Shown here one piece after another: positions 50,405-61,711 of a stretch of 64,000 nt of DNA. The translations under genes and the position numbers were made by a program. Position 1 is the first letter of the stretch. The number at the start of each line of letters is the position of its first letter. The stretch is from JBCCBV01 sp039033855. Lineage in GTDB: Bacteria > Planctomycetota > Phycisphaerae > Phycisphaerales > Phycisphaeraceae. Location: NCBI GenBank assembly GCA_039033855.1, contig JBCCBV010000017.1, positions 1 to 64,000 of the forward strand, read 5' to 3'. The notes below the pieces were generated by a model. It searched no databases. It saw only the letters and a list, made by a program, of their open reading frames with translations, and was not told the origin of the DNA.

Positions 50405-52699
50405 ATGGATATTGCGGCAGGGCAGCAACCCCTCACCATCCCCGTCTGTTACGACAGGGCGTTCGGGCCGGACGTGGAGGCGTCGGCCGAGGCGCTTGGG
50501 CTGTCGGCGGATCGGCTGATCGAGGCGCACGCGGGGGCGTCGTACCGGGTGGACTTTTTGGGGTTCTCGCCGGGGTTCGGGTACCTGAGCGGGTTGCCGA
50601 GGGGGCTGCGGCTGCCCCGTCACGCGGCGCCGCGGCCGAGGGTGCCGGCCGGGAGCGTGGCGATCGCCGAGAACCGGTCGGCGGTGTACCCGAGCCCGAC
50701 GCCGGGCGGCTGGCGGCTGATCGGGCGGACGCCCTGGGTGATGTTCGACCCGCATCGGGACCCGCCGTCGCTGCTGCGACAAGGCGATGCAGTGCGCTTC
50801 GAGCGGATCGACGAGGCGACCTTCGAGCGTCTGTCCAAAGAGGCCCAAGCGGAATCAGAAGCCCGGCGGGAGGCTGCGCTGTCTCTTGACAAGCACGGCG
50901 TCGAAGGCCGCAGGGTGCTGGGGGCGAGCCGGGGGATCCGGGTGGTCCGGGCGGGCGGGCCCGCGACGGTGCAGGACCTCGGACGCTTCGGCTACGGCGA
51001 CATCGGCGTTGCGCCCAGCGGCGCGGCGGACGCCCTCTCACTACGGCTCGGCAACCGCTTGCTCGGCCAGCCGGATGGCGAAGCGGGGATCGAGATGACG
51101 CTGGTCGGCGGCGTGTACCGGTTCGAGGCGGACGCCGTGGTGTGTTTGGCCGGAGCCGATGCGCCGCGGGCGGTGGTGCGGTCAAGGGGCGAGACACAGC
51201 CAATCGCGATGCGCCAGCCGTTGGCCGTGCGGGCTGGTGATGAGGTCGAGGTTGGGCCGTTGGAGGGCGGTGTCCGGGCGTACCTGTGCGTGAAGGGTGG
51301 GTTGCGGACGCCGGCGGTGCTGGGCAGCCGATCGACGCACGTGCCGAGTGGCCTCGGCGGGGTCGGGCGACTGCTGCAGGACGGTGATGAACTGTTGATC
51401 GCAAGAATGTCGGATTCTTCACCCGTTGACTTATTGAGTAAGACTGCGTTCGGGGGGGCGAAGCGATCGATCGCAACGGGGCCACTTCCGGGGCCGGGGA
51501 CGCGGTTGCTGCGCATCGTGCCGGGCCGGCATCGTGATCGGTTCCCCCCGGTGTTGGATGTCAGCCTTCCGGGGGCGGTGTTCGAGGTCGATCCGCGGAG
51601 CGATCGCACGGGGGTTCGGTTGCGGGGCGCGGGCGTGTGGGAGGTGGATCGGGAGGGGGTGGAGTCGGAGGCGGTTTTGCCGGGGGCGGTGCAGGTCCCG
51701 CCGGACGGCCATCCGATCGTGCTGGGCGTCGATGGGCCGACGGTGGGTGGGTACCCGGTGCTGGCGCGGGTGATCGAGGCGGACTTGTCGGCGCTCGGTC
51801 AGCTTCGGCCGGGCGATGGGGTGCGTTTTGCGTGGATCCCCCCGGAAGCCTCGGAATCGGCGGCAGAGGTGTTGCGCGAGCAGCAGGAGTGGCTGGATAC
51901 GGTTTCGCCGGCGTACATGGCGATGGGGTTGCGTCGGCCGGTGCTGGCGTGTGATGCGGGCGAGGCGGAGTTGGGAGAGGCGCGCAGGCGAGAGCTGGCG
52001 CTGCTGCCGTTTGTCTCGCTGGTGCACGTGGCGTGCGGCGGGCATGCGGGGGACGGGGCGTCGATACGCGCGATGGTGTCGGCGGCCGCCGAGCATGGCT
52101 GCGCGATCGGGGCGCACCCGTCGTATCCGGACCGGGCGAATTTCGGGCGCGTGACGATGGATATCTCGGCCGAGGATTTACGGGCGTCGTTGGCCCAGCA
52201 GCTTCGAGCGCTGCGGGCGGTGTGCGACGAGCTCGGCGCCGAGGTCGTGAGCGTGAAGCCGCACGGGGCGCTGTATCACCGAGCGTCTGATGATCCAGCA
52301 ATCACCAGAACGATCGCCGAGGCCGTGACGGCGGTGTTCCCGGTAGACGCCTCGGGCGCGAGCCTCGGTGTTGCGCTGGTCGCGCTTACGGGTTCGACGG
52401 CGGAGCGGCGCTGGCGTGAGATGGGTTTGACCGTGTGGGCCGAGGGGTATGCCGATCGGGCGTACGAGGCGGACGGCACGCTACGGCCGCGCGATCATCC
52501 GGGGGCGGTGATCTCGGACCCCGACGTCGCGGCGGAGCAGGCCAGGCAACTACGGGCCGGCCGGGTGCGGGCCTACGACGGCTCGTGGCTGTCGATCGAC
52601 GTCGACGTGCTCACGGTGCATGGCGACACGCCCGGCGCGGCGGGGATTGCGGAGCGGGTAGTGGGCTTTCTGATGCAGCCGAAGTTTGAACAGCAGTAA
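50405..52699 (+). CDS. PxpB-PxpC-PxpA fusion (5-oxoprolinase), N-terminally truncated
   Basis: The 764-residue fusion combines the three subunits of the ATP-dependent 5-oxoprolinase Pxp complex. Residues about 1-150 are the C-terminal domain of PxpB/KipI (FLGFSPGFGYLSGLP, YPSPTPGGWRLIGRT). Residues about 178-490 are PxpC/KipA (VQDLGRFGYGDIGVAPSGA, GGVRAYLCVKGGL, VGGYPVLARVIEADL). Residues about 515-764 are PxpA/LamB-YcsF (VHVACGGHAGDGAS, IGAHPSYPDRANFGRV, VKPHGALYH, TVHGDTPGA). The first 85-90 residues of a normal PxpB are missing; the upstream DNA is the low-GC island. Activity is uncertain. Confidence 0.88.
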   Translation: MDIAAGQQPLTIPVCYDRAFGPDVEASAEALGLSADRLIEAHAGASYRVDFLGFSPGFGYLSGLPRGLRLPRHAAPRPRVPAGSVAIAENRSAVYPSPTPGGWRLIGRTPWVMFDPHRDPPSLLRQGDAVRFERIDEATFERLSKEAQAESEARREAALSLDKHGVEGRRVLGASRGIRVVRAGGPATVQDLGRFGYGDIGVAPSGAADALSLRLGNRLLGQPDGEAGIEMTLVGGVYRFEADAVVCLAGADAPRAVVRSRGETQPIAMRQPLAVRAGDEVEVGPLEGGVRAYLCVKGGLRTPAVLGSRSTHVPSGLGGVGRLLQDGDELLIARMSDSSPVDLLSKTAFGGAKRSIATGPLPGPGTRLLRIVPGRHRDRFPPVLDVSLPGAVFEVDPRSDRTGVRLRGAGVWEVDREGVESEAVLPGAVQVPPDGHPIVLGVDGPTVGGYPVLARVIEADLSALGQLRPGDGVRFAWIPPEASESAAEVLREQQEWLDTVSPAYMAMGLRRPVLACDAGEAELGEARRRELALLPFVSLVHVACGGHAGDGASIRAMVSAAAEHGCAIGAHPSYPDRANFGRVTMDISAEDLRASLAQQLRALRAVCDELGAEVVSVKPHGALYHRASDDPAITRTIAEAVTAVFPVDASGASLGVALVALTGSTAERRWREMGLTVWAEGYADRAYEADGTLRPRDHPGAVISDPDVAAEQARQLRAGRVRAYDGSWLSIDVDVLTVHGDTPGAAGIAERVVGFLMQPKFEQQ

Positions 52700-52739
52700 A
52701 AGCTCGGTGCGTCTGGGCAATCCATGGCAGCGGAGCCGC

Positions 52740-55553
<2,814 letters not shown>

Positions 55554-55742
55554 CGGGGTCGGTCTCGGGTGCGGTCTTTAGGGAGAGGCAAAGCCATCGC
55601 CGTCGCGGGCGTTTTGCCCGTACGACGCATCGGCGGCCACGTGGCAGCGCGGCCGACTAGTACAGGAGTTTAGCGGGGCGTGCCGGGGGGCTGATTTCGC
55701 ACAGGGTCTTCGCCGGGCGTCGGCTCGGAGCCCTCGGGGGCG

Positions 55743-56597
55743 TCAACGGCGGTGCGCGGCGGCTAGGCCCGGGGCGTTGCGCAGCGGCACGGCGTCGAGC
55801 TGCAAGTCGTACCGGCAGGCGCCGTCGTACACCTCGACCTTGAGCAGGTATTCGGTTTCGCCGTCGAGAATCAGCAGGAGCGCTTCGTGGCCCAGGTCAT
55901 TGAACAAGTCCTGGTCGGAACGGGCTTCGGCGTTGTTCAGGTCGTCGGGCTTGTACACGCTGAGCACCAGGTCGGCGTGGTCGGCCCGGGCGATGACGCC
56001 CAGGTAACCCTTGGGGCCGACCGGGACGCGATACCAATCGGCTTTGTCGCCCCGGTCGGCGTCGAGCTCGCGCTTGATGGTTCGGCCGAGTTCGAGCGCT
56101 TCCGCGTCGGGAATACCGCCGTCCGGATCGACGGGGCGGGTGATTTCCATGGGCACGAAGCTGGCGACCAGCCGGTAGTCGACGCGGTCGTTTCCGAAGT
56201 CCGACAGCGTGACCCGGTAGGCGCCGGCTTCGGTCAGGCCGGCCGCCACGCGCTCGGCGGTGGCCATGCCGCCGATGTCGGAATCCGAATGGCCGTCCTG
56301 GAGCGCCACGCCTTGGGCGGTGGCGACATCGAGCGTGAAGTCGCCTTCGCCTGCGCCGCCTTCGACCGCGACAAACAGCATGCCCGGCTCGGGCGCCTCG
56401 AACCGGAACTGACGCTCGCGCTCGCCCCCGGCGAAGCGTCCGTCGATCGGCTGGCCGAGCGTCAGCGCCTCGCCCGCATCCTCCACCGCGGCGTCGGCCA
56501 CGACTTGGGCGTCTTCCGGCTGGGCCTGCACGGTTTCGACCACGCCGACGACGACTCCGGCCAGCAGCGCAACAACAAGAACCGGGGCGGCGAGCAT
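55743..56597 (-). CDS. Secreted protein with two PPC-like beta domains
   Basis: The 284-residue precursor has a signal peptide (LAAPVLVVALLAGVVVGVV, cleavage near VQA). Two beta-sandwich domains follow that resemble bacterial pre-peptidase C-terminal (PPC) domains: one at about 45-165 (RQFRFEAPEPGMLFVAVEG, GAYRVTLSDFGND), a second at about 180-275 (DKADWYRVPVGPKGYLGVIA, EYLLKVEVYDGACRY). No catalytic motif is present. The ATG at 56597 is the start of the hydrophobic signal; GTG at 56633 would add a Pro-rich lead. Confidence 0.75.
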   Translation of the reverse strand: MLAAPVLVVALLAGVVVGVVETVQAQPEDAQVVADAAVEDAGEALTLGQPIDGRFAGGERERQFRFEAPEPGMLFVAVEGGAGEGDFTLDVATAQGVALQDGHSDSDIGGMATAERVAAGLTEAGAYRVTLSDFGNDRVDYRLVASFVPMEITRPVDPDGGIPDAEALELGRTIKRELDADRGDKADWYRVPVGPKGYLGVIARADHADLVLSVYKPDDLNNAEARSDQDLFNDLGHEALLLILDGETEYLLKVEVYDGACRYDLQLDAVPLRNAPGLAAAHRR

Positions 56598-56664
56598 GGC
56601 GGGTTTCCACGGAGGGGGGTGGGCGGCGTTCACCGGCCCATTAGGCGGCGTTGCCGACGCGGGG

Positions 56665-57237
56665 TCAATAGCCGGGTCCGCCCAGGTCGATTTCGCCCGC
56701 GGGCCAAGGGCCTTTGGCGGGGTAGACCATGACCCAGTCGTCCACGAACGGGTTGACGCCGGGGTCTTCGCCCCGGGCGGTGGCGGTGGAATCGATAAAG
56801 CGGTTGTCGACGATGCGGGCGTCGAGTTTTTCGTAGAACGGCCGGGCCTCGCCGGTCTGGAACAGGCAGAAGGGGGCTTCGCCGGCGTCGATGCGGTCGA
56901 AGACGCAGCGGACCACCCTGGCGCCGTAGCCCTTGCCGCGACGGTCGGGGTGCGTGCCCACGCCGGCCAGGGTGAGCACGTCCATCGGGCCTTGCGTGGT
57001 CTGGATCGTGCGGACAAACGAATAGCCGCAGGCCACGATGTGCTGGTCTTCGCGCAGCAGGTACTCGACGATGCCCCGTCGGCGGTGCGGGTCGGCCCAG
57101 GCCTTGGTGTGATAGATGATCTGCTCGCGCACCGAACGGTCGCGGTCGTAGGCTTTGAGGTGCAGCTCGACGAGCTCGCGCAGCGCTTCGGTGGAGAGCT
57201 GGTCGGGGTGGATCGACTCGATGGAGACCTCGGGCAT
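56665..57237 (-). CDS. GNAT-family N-acetyltransferase
   Basis: The 190-residue protein has the GNAT core, with the acetyl-CoA motif LAGVGTHPDRRGKGYGARVV at about 87-107 preceded by EDQHIVACGYSFVR and followed by PFCLFQTGEARPFYEKLDAR, like aminoglycoside- or ribosomal-type acetyltransferases. Substrate is unknown. The ATG at 57237 is set by TACGCT ending 7 nt upstream on the minus strand. It is divergent from miaA by 37 nt. Confidence 0.85.
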   Translation of the reverse strand: MPEVSIESIHPDQLSTEALRELVELHLKAYDRDRSVREQIIYHTKAWADPHRRRGIVEYLLREDQHIVACGYSFVRTIQTTQGPMDVLTLAGVGTHPDRRGKGYGARVVRCVFDRIDAGEAPFCLFQTGEARPFYEKLDARIVDNRFIDSTATARGEDPGVNPFVDDWVMVYPAKGPWPAGEIDLGGPGY

Positions 57238-57244
57238 GGCGGGT

Positions 57245-57250
57245 AGCGTA
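57245..57250 (-). promoter_or_regulatory. -10 hexamer of a putative leaderless promoter
   Basis: TACGCT on the minus strand ends 7 nt before the acetyltransferase ATG at 57237. Confidence 0.5.
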
Positions 57251-57274
57251 TCGCCGGCAGCCCGAGATTCACGC

Positions 57275-58366
57275 ATGAACCAGTCTGCCTCTGTGCCTGA
57301 TTCCGACCCCGCCTCAGACCGCGACCCGCGCACCCGCCCCGTGGTGCTGCTGGGCCCGACCGCGGGCGGCAAGAGCGAGCTCGCCATCGGCCTGGCCGAG
57401 CGGCTCGACCCGCAGGGCGTGGTGATCGGCGCCGACTCGATGCAGGTCTACCGAGGCATGGACGTGGGCACGGCCAAGCCGTCGCTCAACGACCGCGCGC
57501 GGGCGCCGCACCGGCTGATCGACATCGCCGACACCACCGAGCGCTTCACCGTGCACGACGGGCTGGCCGCGGCCGACGCCGAGATCGTGCAAGCGCGGGC
57601 GCAGGGCCGGCGCCCGATTGTCGTGGGCGGGACCAACCTCTATCTCAAGGCGCTGCTCGAAGGGCTGTTCGAGGGTCCGGGGGTGGACGAGGCCTACCGG
57701 GCGCAGCTCGAGACCCAGCCGCCGCAAGACCTGCACCGTCGGTTGGTTGAGTTGGACCCTGAGTCGGCGGCGCGCATCGAGCCGAACGATCGCAGGCGGA
57801 TCGTCCGCGCGCTCGAGGTGCATCACGCCACCGGCCGTCCGATCAGCGACTGGCAACGCCAATGGTCGGACGCGCGGGCGGGCTACCGCCACGACCCCAT
57901 TTTGTTGGGGCTGCGCTGGCCGGTGGAGGCGATCAACCGCCGGATCAACCTGCGGGTCAAGGCGATGTGCTTCCCCGAGCGCGTCCCCCCGGAAATGGCC
58001 GCTGCGGTGTGTTGGACAGGATGCTCGCTTTTCGAAGAGGTCGAGCAACTGGTCGGCCAGGGCCGGCTCGGGCCGGATGCGCCCCAGGCGCGCGAGGCGC
58101 TGGGGTACAAGCAGGTGCTCGCCTGGCGGGAAGCGACCGACCCCAAGTTGCGGTCCATCGACGATGTGGTCGAGCGGACCAAAGTGCTCACACGACGGTT
58201 CGCCAAGCAGCAGCGGACCTGGCTTCGGCGATTTCATGGGGCGATTTGGATCGACGAGCCCGACTTTGGCCAGGAACCTGGGGATGCCGAGCCCGCAGGG
58301 GGGGCGGAAAGACGCCTGCAGGCTGCGTTAGGCGCGATTTCGGCCGATTCGGACCTTGGTGGGTGA
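57275..58366 (+). CDS. miaA: tRNA dimethylallyltransferase
   Basis: The 363-residue enzyme puts a dimethylallyl group on A37 of tRNAs reading UNN codons. Signatures are the P-loop LLGPTAGGKSELA, IGADSMQVYRGMDVGTAKP, VVGGTNLYLKALLEG and REALGYKQVLAW. Between INLRVKAM and LFEEVEQL there are about 21 residues (CFPERVPPEMAAAVCWTGCS) where relatives have 3-5, an apparent in-frame insertion in lower-GC DNA (about 57967-58030). The N-terminus has about 20 extra acidic residues. The ATG at 57275 is divergent from the acetyltransferase gene. Confidence 0.92.
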   Translation: MNQSASVPDSDPASDRDPRTRPVVLLGPTAGGKSELAIGLAERLDPQGVVIGADSMQVYRGMDVGTAKPSLNDRARAPHRLIDIADTTERFTVHDGLAAADAEIVQARAQGRRPIVVGGTNLYLKALLEGLFEGPGVDEAYRAQLETQPPQDLHRRLVELDPESAARIEPNDRRRIVRALEVHHATGRPISDWQRQWSDARAGYRHDPILLGLRWPVEAINRRINLRVKAMCFPERVPPEMAAAVCWTGCSLFEEVEQLVGQGRLGPDAPQAREALGYKQVLAWREATDPKLRSIDDVVERTKVLTRRFAKQQRTWLRRFHGAIWIDEPDFGQEPGDAEPAGGAERRLQAALGAISADSDLGG

Positions 58367-58445
58367 CGGGAGGCCGACCGCGCTTTCGGGGCCGAAAACC
58401 GCGATTGGGAACAAGACCCACCGGGGTCCGGGTCAACCTTCGGGC

Positions 58446-58474
58446 TTGCCCCAGCCGATAGCCCGCGATATTGA
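58446..58474 (+). promoter_or_regulatory. Sigma-70-type promoter of topA
   Basis: TTGCCC (58446-58451), a 17-nt spacer and TATTGA (58469-58474), about 90 nt before the topA ATG. Confidence 0.5.
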
Positions 58475-58563
58475 TCCTCCCCCGGGACGCTGCCGAGCCC
58501 CGCCCGGACCCTCGCGCGTTTAAGAAGGAAGCCGGCCCGACCGGGCGCCCGGCCGAGACAGAC

Positions 58564-61275
58564 ATGGCCAAGAAGAAGTCCACCAAAAAGAAGGCCTCGA
58601 CCCAAAAAGCGTCGACCAAGAAAGCCCCGTCCAAGAAGGCTTCGTCCTTCAAGCGGCCGGCGTTCTCCGCCAAGGCCGTCGAAGGCAAGCACCTGGTGAT
58701 CGTCGAATCGCCCACCAAGGCCCGGACCATCAACCGGTACCTCGGCGACGACTACCACGTGATGGCCAGCGTGGGCCACGTACGCGACCTGCCCCGCAGC
58801 GCGCCGAAGGGCGCCAAGCGGGCCGACCACCCCGTGCCGGGCGTCGACCTCGAGCACGACTTCGAGCCGACCTACGAGGTGCTGCCCGACTCCAAGCGCA
58901 CCGTCACCGATTTGCGCAAGGCCGCCAAGGCCGCCGCCGACATCTGGTTCGCGACCGACCTCGACCGCGAGGGAGAGGCCATCGCCTGGCACCTGGCCCA
59001 TGCGCTGGATATCCCGATCGATAACGCCAAGCGCGTCGTCTTCAACGCCATCACGAAAGACGAGATCACCCGGGCGTTCTCCAAGCCCCGCCCGATCGAA
59101 ACCGAACGCGTCGACGCCCAGCAGGCCCGGCGGATCCTCGACCGCATCGTGGGTTATCAGGTTTCGCCGCTGCTGTGGAAGAAGGTCGCCGGCGGGCTTT
59201 CGGCAGGCCGTGTGCAATCGGTCGCCACCCGTCTGGTGGTCGAGCGCGAGCGCGAGATCCAGGCCTTCACCCCGGACGAATACTGGAAGCTGACCGCGCT
59301 GCTGACCCCCGAGCCCGACCAGGCGCCCGAACTGGGCGAGGCTTGGCGGAAATGGGCCAAGGTCGCCGACCCCGAGGCCGCGCCCCCCACGATCAAGGAC
59401 CAGAACGCCTGGCTCAGCGAGCGCGGATTGGTGCGGGCCGAGCTGACCCACGTGGCCGGCAAGAAGTTCGAGGCGCTCACCCGCGAAGACGCCCAGGCCG
59501 TGGCCGAGTCGCTGGGCTTTGCCCTCGATCAGGCCATTGACACCCAAGACCCCAAGGCCAAGGGCCCGGCGAAGAACGTGGTGACGCTCGTCGGCGCCGT
59601 TGCTTCCGACCGCCCGAGCTACACCGTCAAGAGCATCGAGACCAAGCGGACACGCTCGCGCCCGTCTCCGCCGTTCATCACCAGCACGCTCCAGCAGCAG
59701 GCGTCGACGCGCTTGGGCTTCAACCTCAAGCGCACGATGCGGGTGGCCCAGCAGCTCTACGAGGGCATCGACCTCAAGGGCGCACGTGGGCAGACCGGCC
59801 TGATCACCTACATGCGGACCGACTCGACGCACCTGTCGACCGAGGCCGTCGGCGCCGTGCGCGGCTGGATCGACAAAGAGCTCGGCAGCGAATACCTGCC
59901 CGAGAAGCCGAACTATTACAAGTCGTCCAACAAGTCGGCGCAGGAGGCCCACGAGGCCATCCGCCCTACTGACGCATCGATCGCGCCGTCTTCCATCAAG
60001 GGCGCCCTGACCGACGAGCAGTTCCGGCTGTACGACCTGGTCTGGCGGCGGTTCGTGTCGTGCCAGATGACCCCGGCCCAGTTCGACGCGACGGCCGTCA
60101 CCGTCGAGGCCGCCACCGAACGGGGCCCGGCCACGCTCCGTGCCACCGGGCGCGTGCTCGTGTTCGACGGCCACCTGCGGATCATGGGCATGCCCAAGTC
60201 CGACGACGCGCTGCTGCCCAAGCTCGAAGAAGGCCAGGACGTCGCGCCGATCCACCTCGACCCGTCGCAGCACTTCACCAGCCCGCCGGCCCGGTTTACC
60301 GAGGCGTCGCTCCAAAAGAAGCTGGAAGAAGAGGGCATCGGCCGGCCGAGCACCTACGCGGCGATCATTGGCACCATCCAGGATCGCAAGTACGTCGATC
60401 AGGTCACCCCGCGCGACAAACGCCTGCGGGCCACCGACCTGGGCGTGGTGGTGACCGACAAGCTGCTCGAAGCGTTCCCCGAAATCATGGAGGTCGGCTA
60501 CACCCGGCAGATGGAAGCCGACCTCGACGACATCGAAGGCCGACGCAAAGACTGGCGCGAGCTGCTGCACGAGTTCTACGGCCCGTTCAAGGCCAAGCTC
60601 GAGCAGGCCCACGAGTCGATGACCCACGCCAAAGCCGAGTTCGAGCCCGCGCCCCACAAGTGCCCGACCTGCGGCGCGGCCACGATGTACCGCTTCGGCA
60701 AGAACGGCAAGTTCCTCTCGTGCAGCACATACCCCGAGTGCAAGTACGCTGCGCCGATCGACCAAGAGGGCAACCCGCTCGAGCCCGAACTGACCGACAT
60801 CGTCTGCCCGGAAGACGGCCAGCGCATGGTCCGCAAGACCGGGCGCTTCGGCCCGTTCCTGAGCTCGCAGAACTACCCCGAGGTCAAGTTCATCGCCAAG
60901 CTCGACCCCAAGACCGGCGGGGTCAAGCTGCCGACCCCCGCGCCCATGCCCAGCGAAGAGGTCTGCCCGAAGTGCGGCGACGAAACCGAGGCCACGCTCC
61001 TGGTGCGCGACTCCAAGCGCGGCCTGTGGCTGAGCTGCTCACGGTTCCCCAAGTGCCGTGGGCGCGTGGGCTTTGCGAAGCTCGAAGAGGACAAACAGCA
61101 AGAGATCGAGACCAAATGGAAGGCGTGGCTCAAAGAGAACCCGGTGCCCGAGCTGCGCACGTCCGACGGCGTGGTGCTGACCGAAGACGGCTATCTGCCC
61201 GTGATCGCCGGCGAAGAGCCGGCCGGTGCGATCCAGGGCGACGACGATTTCGGCAGCGGGTCCGACGCGGCGTAG
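58564..61275 (+). CDS. topA: DNA topoisomerase I (type IA)
   Basis: The 903-residue enzyme relaxes negative supercoils. The Toprim domain begins HLVIVESPTKARTINRYLG (near 43), with DLDREGEAIAWHL for metal. The catalytic tyrosine is in LITYMRTDSTHLS (near 416). At the C-terminus, topoisomerase zinc-finger repeats include CPTCG...CSTYPEC, a degenerate copy (CPEDGQRMV, SSQNYPEV) and CPKCG...CSRFPKC. A Lys/Ala/Ser-rich, histone-tail-like extension covers the first 35 or so residues. The ATG at 58564 begins this tail. Confidence 0.96.
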   Translation: MAKKKSTKKKASTQKASTKKAPSKKASSFKRPAFSAKAVEGKHLVIVESPTKARTINRYLGDDYHVMASVGHVRDLPRSAPKGAKRADHPVPGVDLEHDFEPTYEVLPDSKRTVTDLRKAAKAAADIWFATDLDREGEAIAWHLAHALDIPIDNAKRVVFNAITKDEITRAFSKPRPIETERVDAQQARRILDRIVGYQVSPLLWKKVAGGLSAGRVQSVATRLVVEREREIQAFTPDEYWKLTALLTPEPDQAPELGEAWRKWAKVADPEAAPPTIKDQNAWLSERGLVRAELTHVAGKKFEALTREDAQAVAESLGFALDQAIDTQDPKAKGPAKNVVTLVGAVASDRPSYTVKSIETKRTRSRPSPPFITSTLQQQASTRLGFNLKRTMRVAQQLYEGIDLKGARGQTGLITYMRTDSTHLSTEAVGAVRGWIDKELGSEYLPEKPNYYKSSNKSAQEAHEAIRPTDASIAPSSIKGALTDEQFRLYDLVWRRFVSCQMTPAQFDATAVTVEAATERGPATLRATGRVLVFDGHLRIMGMPKSDDALLPKLEEGQDVAPIHLDPSQHFTSPPARFTEASLQKKLEEEGIGRPSTYAAIIGTIQDRKYVDQVTPRDKRLRATDLGVVVTDKLLEAFPEIMEVGYTRQMEADLDDIEGRRKDWRELLHEFYGPFKAKLEQAHESMTHAKAEFEPAPHKCPTCGAATMYRFGKNGKFLSCSTYPECKYAAPIDQEGNPLEPELTDIVCPEDGQRMVRKTGRFGPFLSSQNYPEVKFIAKLDPKTGGVKLPTPAPMPSEEVCPKCGDETEATLLVRDSKRGLWLSCSRFPKCRGRVGFAKLEEDKQQEIETKWKAWLKENPVPELRTSDGVVLTEDGYLPVIAGEEPAGAIQGDDDFGSGSDAA

Positions 61276-61332
61276 GCCGCGGCGGTCAATATCGAGTTTC
61301 AAGGGATGAGTGGCGCATCACGAGTGCGTGAG

Positions 61333-61459
61333 ACGAGGCTCGACCTCCCCCGGAAGTTGGAGGGCGGCCTCTGACGGGTGCATGAAGCCATTGCAGAGGC
61401 ATCTGGCCTGCGTCCGCGCATCAGTCGAAAGCCCCGCTTACTCACGTGCGCGGCTCGTG
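61333..61459. repeat. Dispersed repeat, copy A
   Basis: This copy shares long identical blocks with copy B, such as GGGCGGCCTCTGAC and GAAGCCATTGCAG. It begins ACGAGG and ends GTGCGCGGCTCGT. The minus strand of both copies could encode a peptide containing RPDASAMAS and QRPPS. It contains CCCCCGGAAG at 61347-61356. Confidence 0.75.
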
Positions 61460-61524
61460 TTAGAGTTGCCGGCGTGCTGCGCATGCTGTGTGCCCGATGA
61501 TTTACGCGCCACTACGACAGGAAC

Positions 61525-61650
61525 ACGAGGCCCGACCGTGAGGGAGGGCGGCCTCTGACAGGTGCGCGAAGCCATTGCAGAAGCATCCGGCCTGCATCCG
61601 CGCGCCCGTCCAAGGCCCCGCTTAGTTCCGGGGTGACGTGCGCGGCTCGT
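61525..61650. repeat. Dispersed repeat, copy B
   Basis: This is the second copy in the same orientation. It lacks the CCCCCGGAAG block and has a few extra bases before GTGCGCGGCTCGT. The differences are mainly single substitutions, many of which preserve the minus-strand peptide. Confidence 0.75.
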
Positions 61651-61674
61651 TGGAAGCCCCAGTTTGGCCCGAAT

Positions 61675-61693
61675 CACGGGCGAGACGCCCGTG
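61675..61693. repeat. Palindromic extragenic element
   Basis: CACGGGCG-AGA-CGCCCGTG is an 8-bp perfect stem with a 3-nt loop, next to GCCACCAGGG. In translation it gives TGETPVPP, a string I recall from spurious proteins in planctomycete-group genomes (memory, not checked). No T tract follows. Confidence 0.6.
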
Positions 61694-61711
61694 CCACCAG
61701 GGCAACGACCC

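Larger units (their letters stand above)
61276..61711. other. 436-bp intergenic region made of repeats
   Basis: No gene is convincing here. The region consists of two diverged copies of a 126-127-bp repeat (61333-61459 and 61525-61650) with 65 bp between them, followed by a perfect stem (61675-61693). Confidence 0.65.

Noticed and set aside
61276..61711. CRISPR array in the repeat-rich spacer
   Set aside because: Only two long diverged repeats, no short identical repeats with unique spacers, no cas genes.
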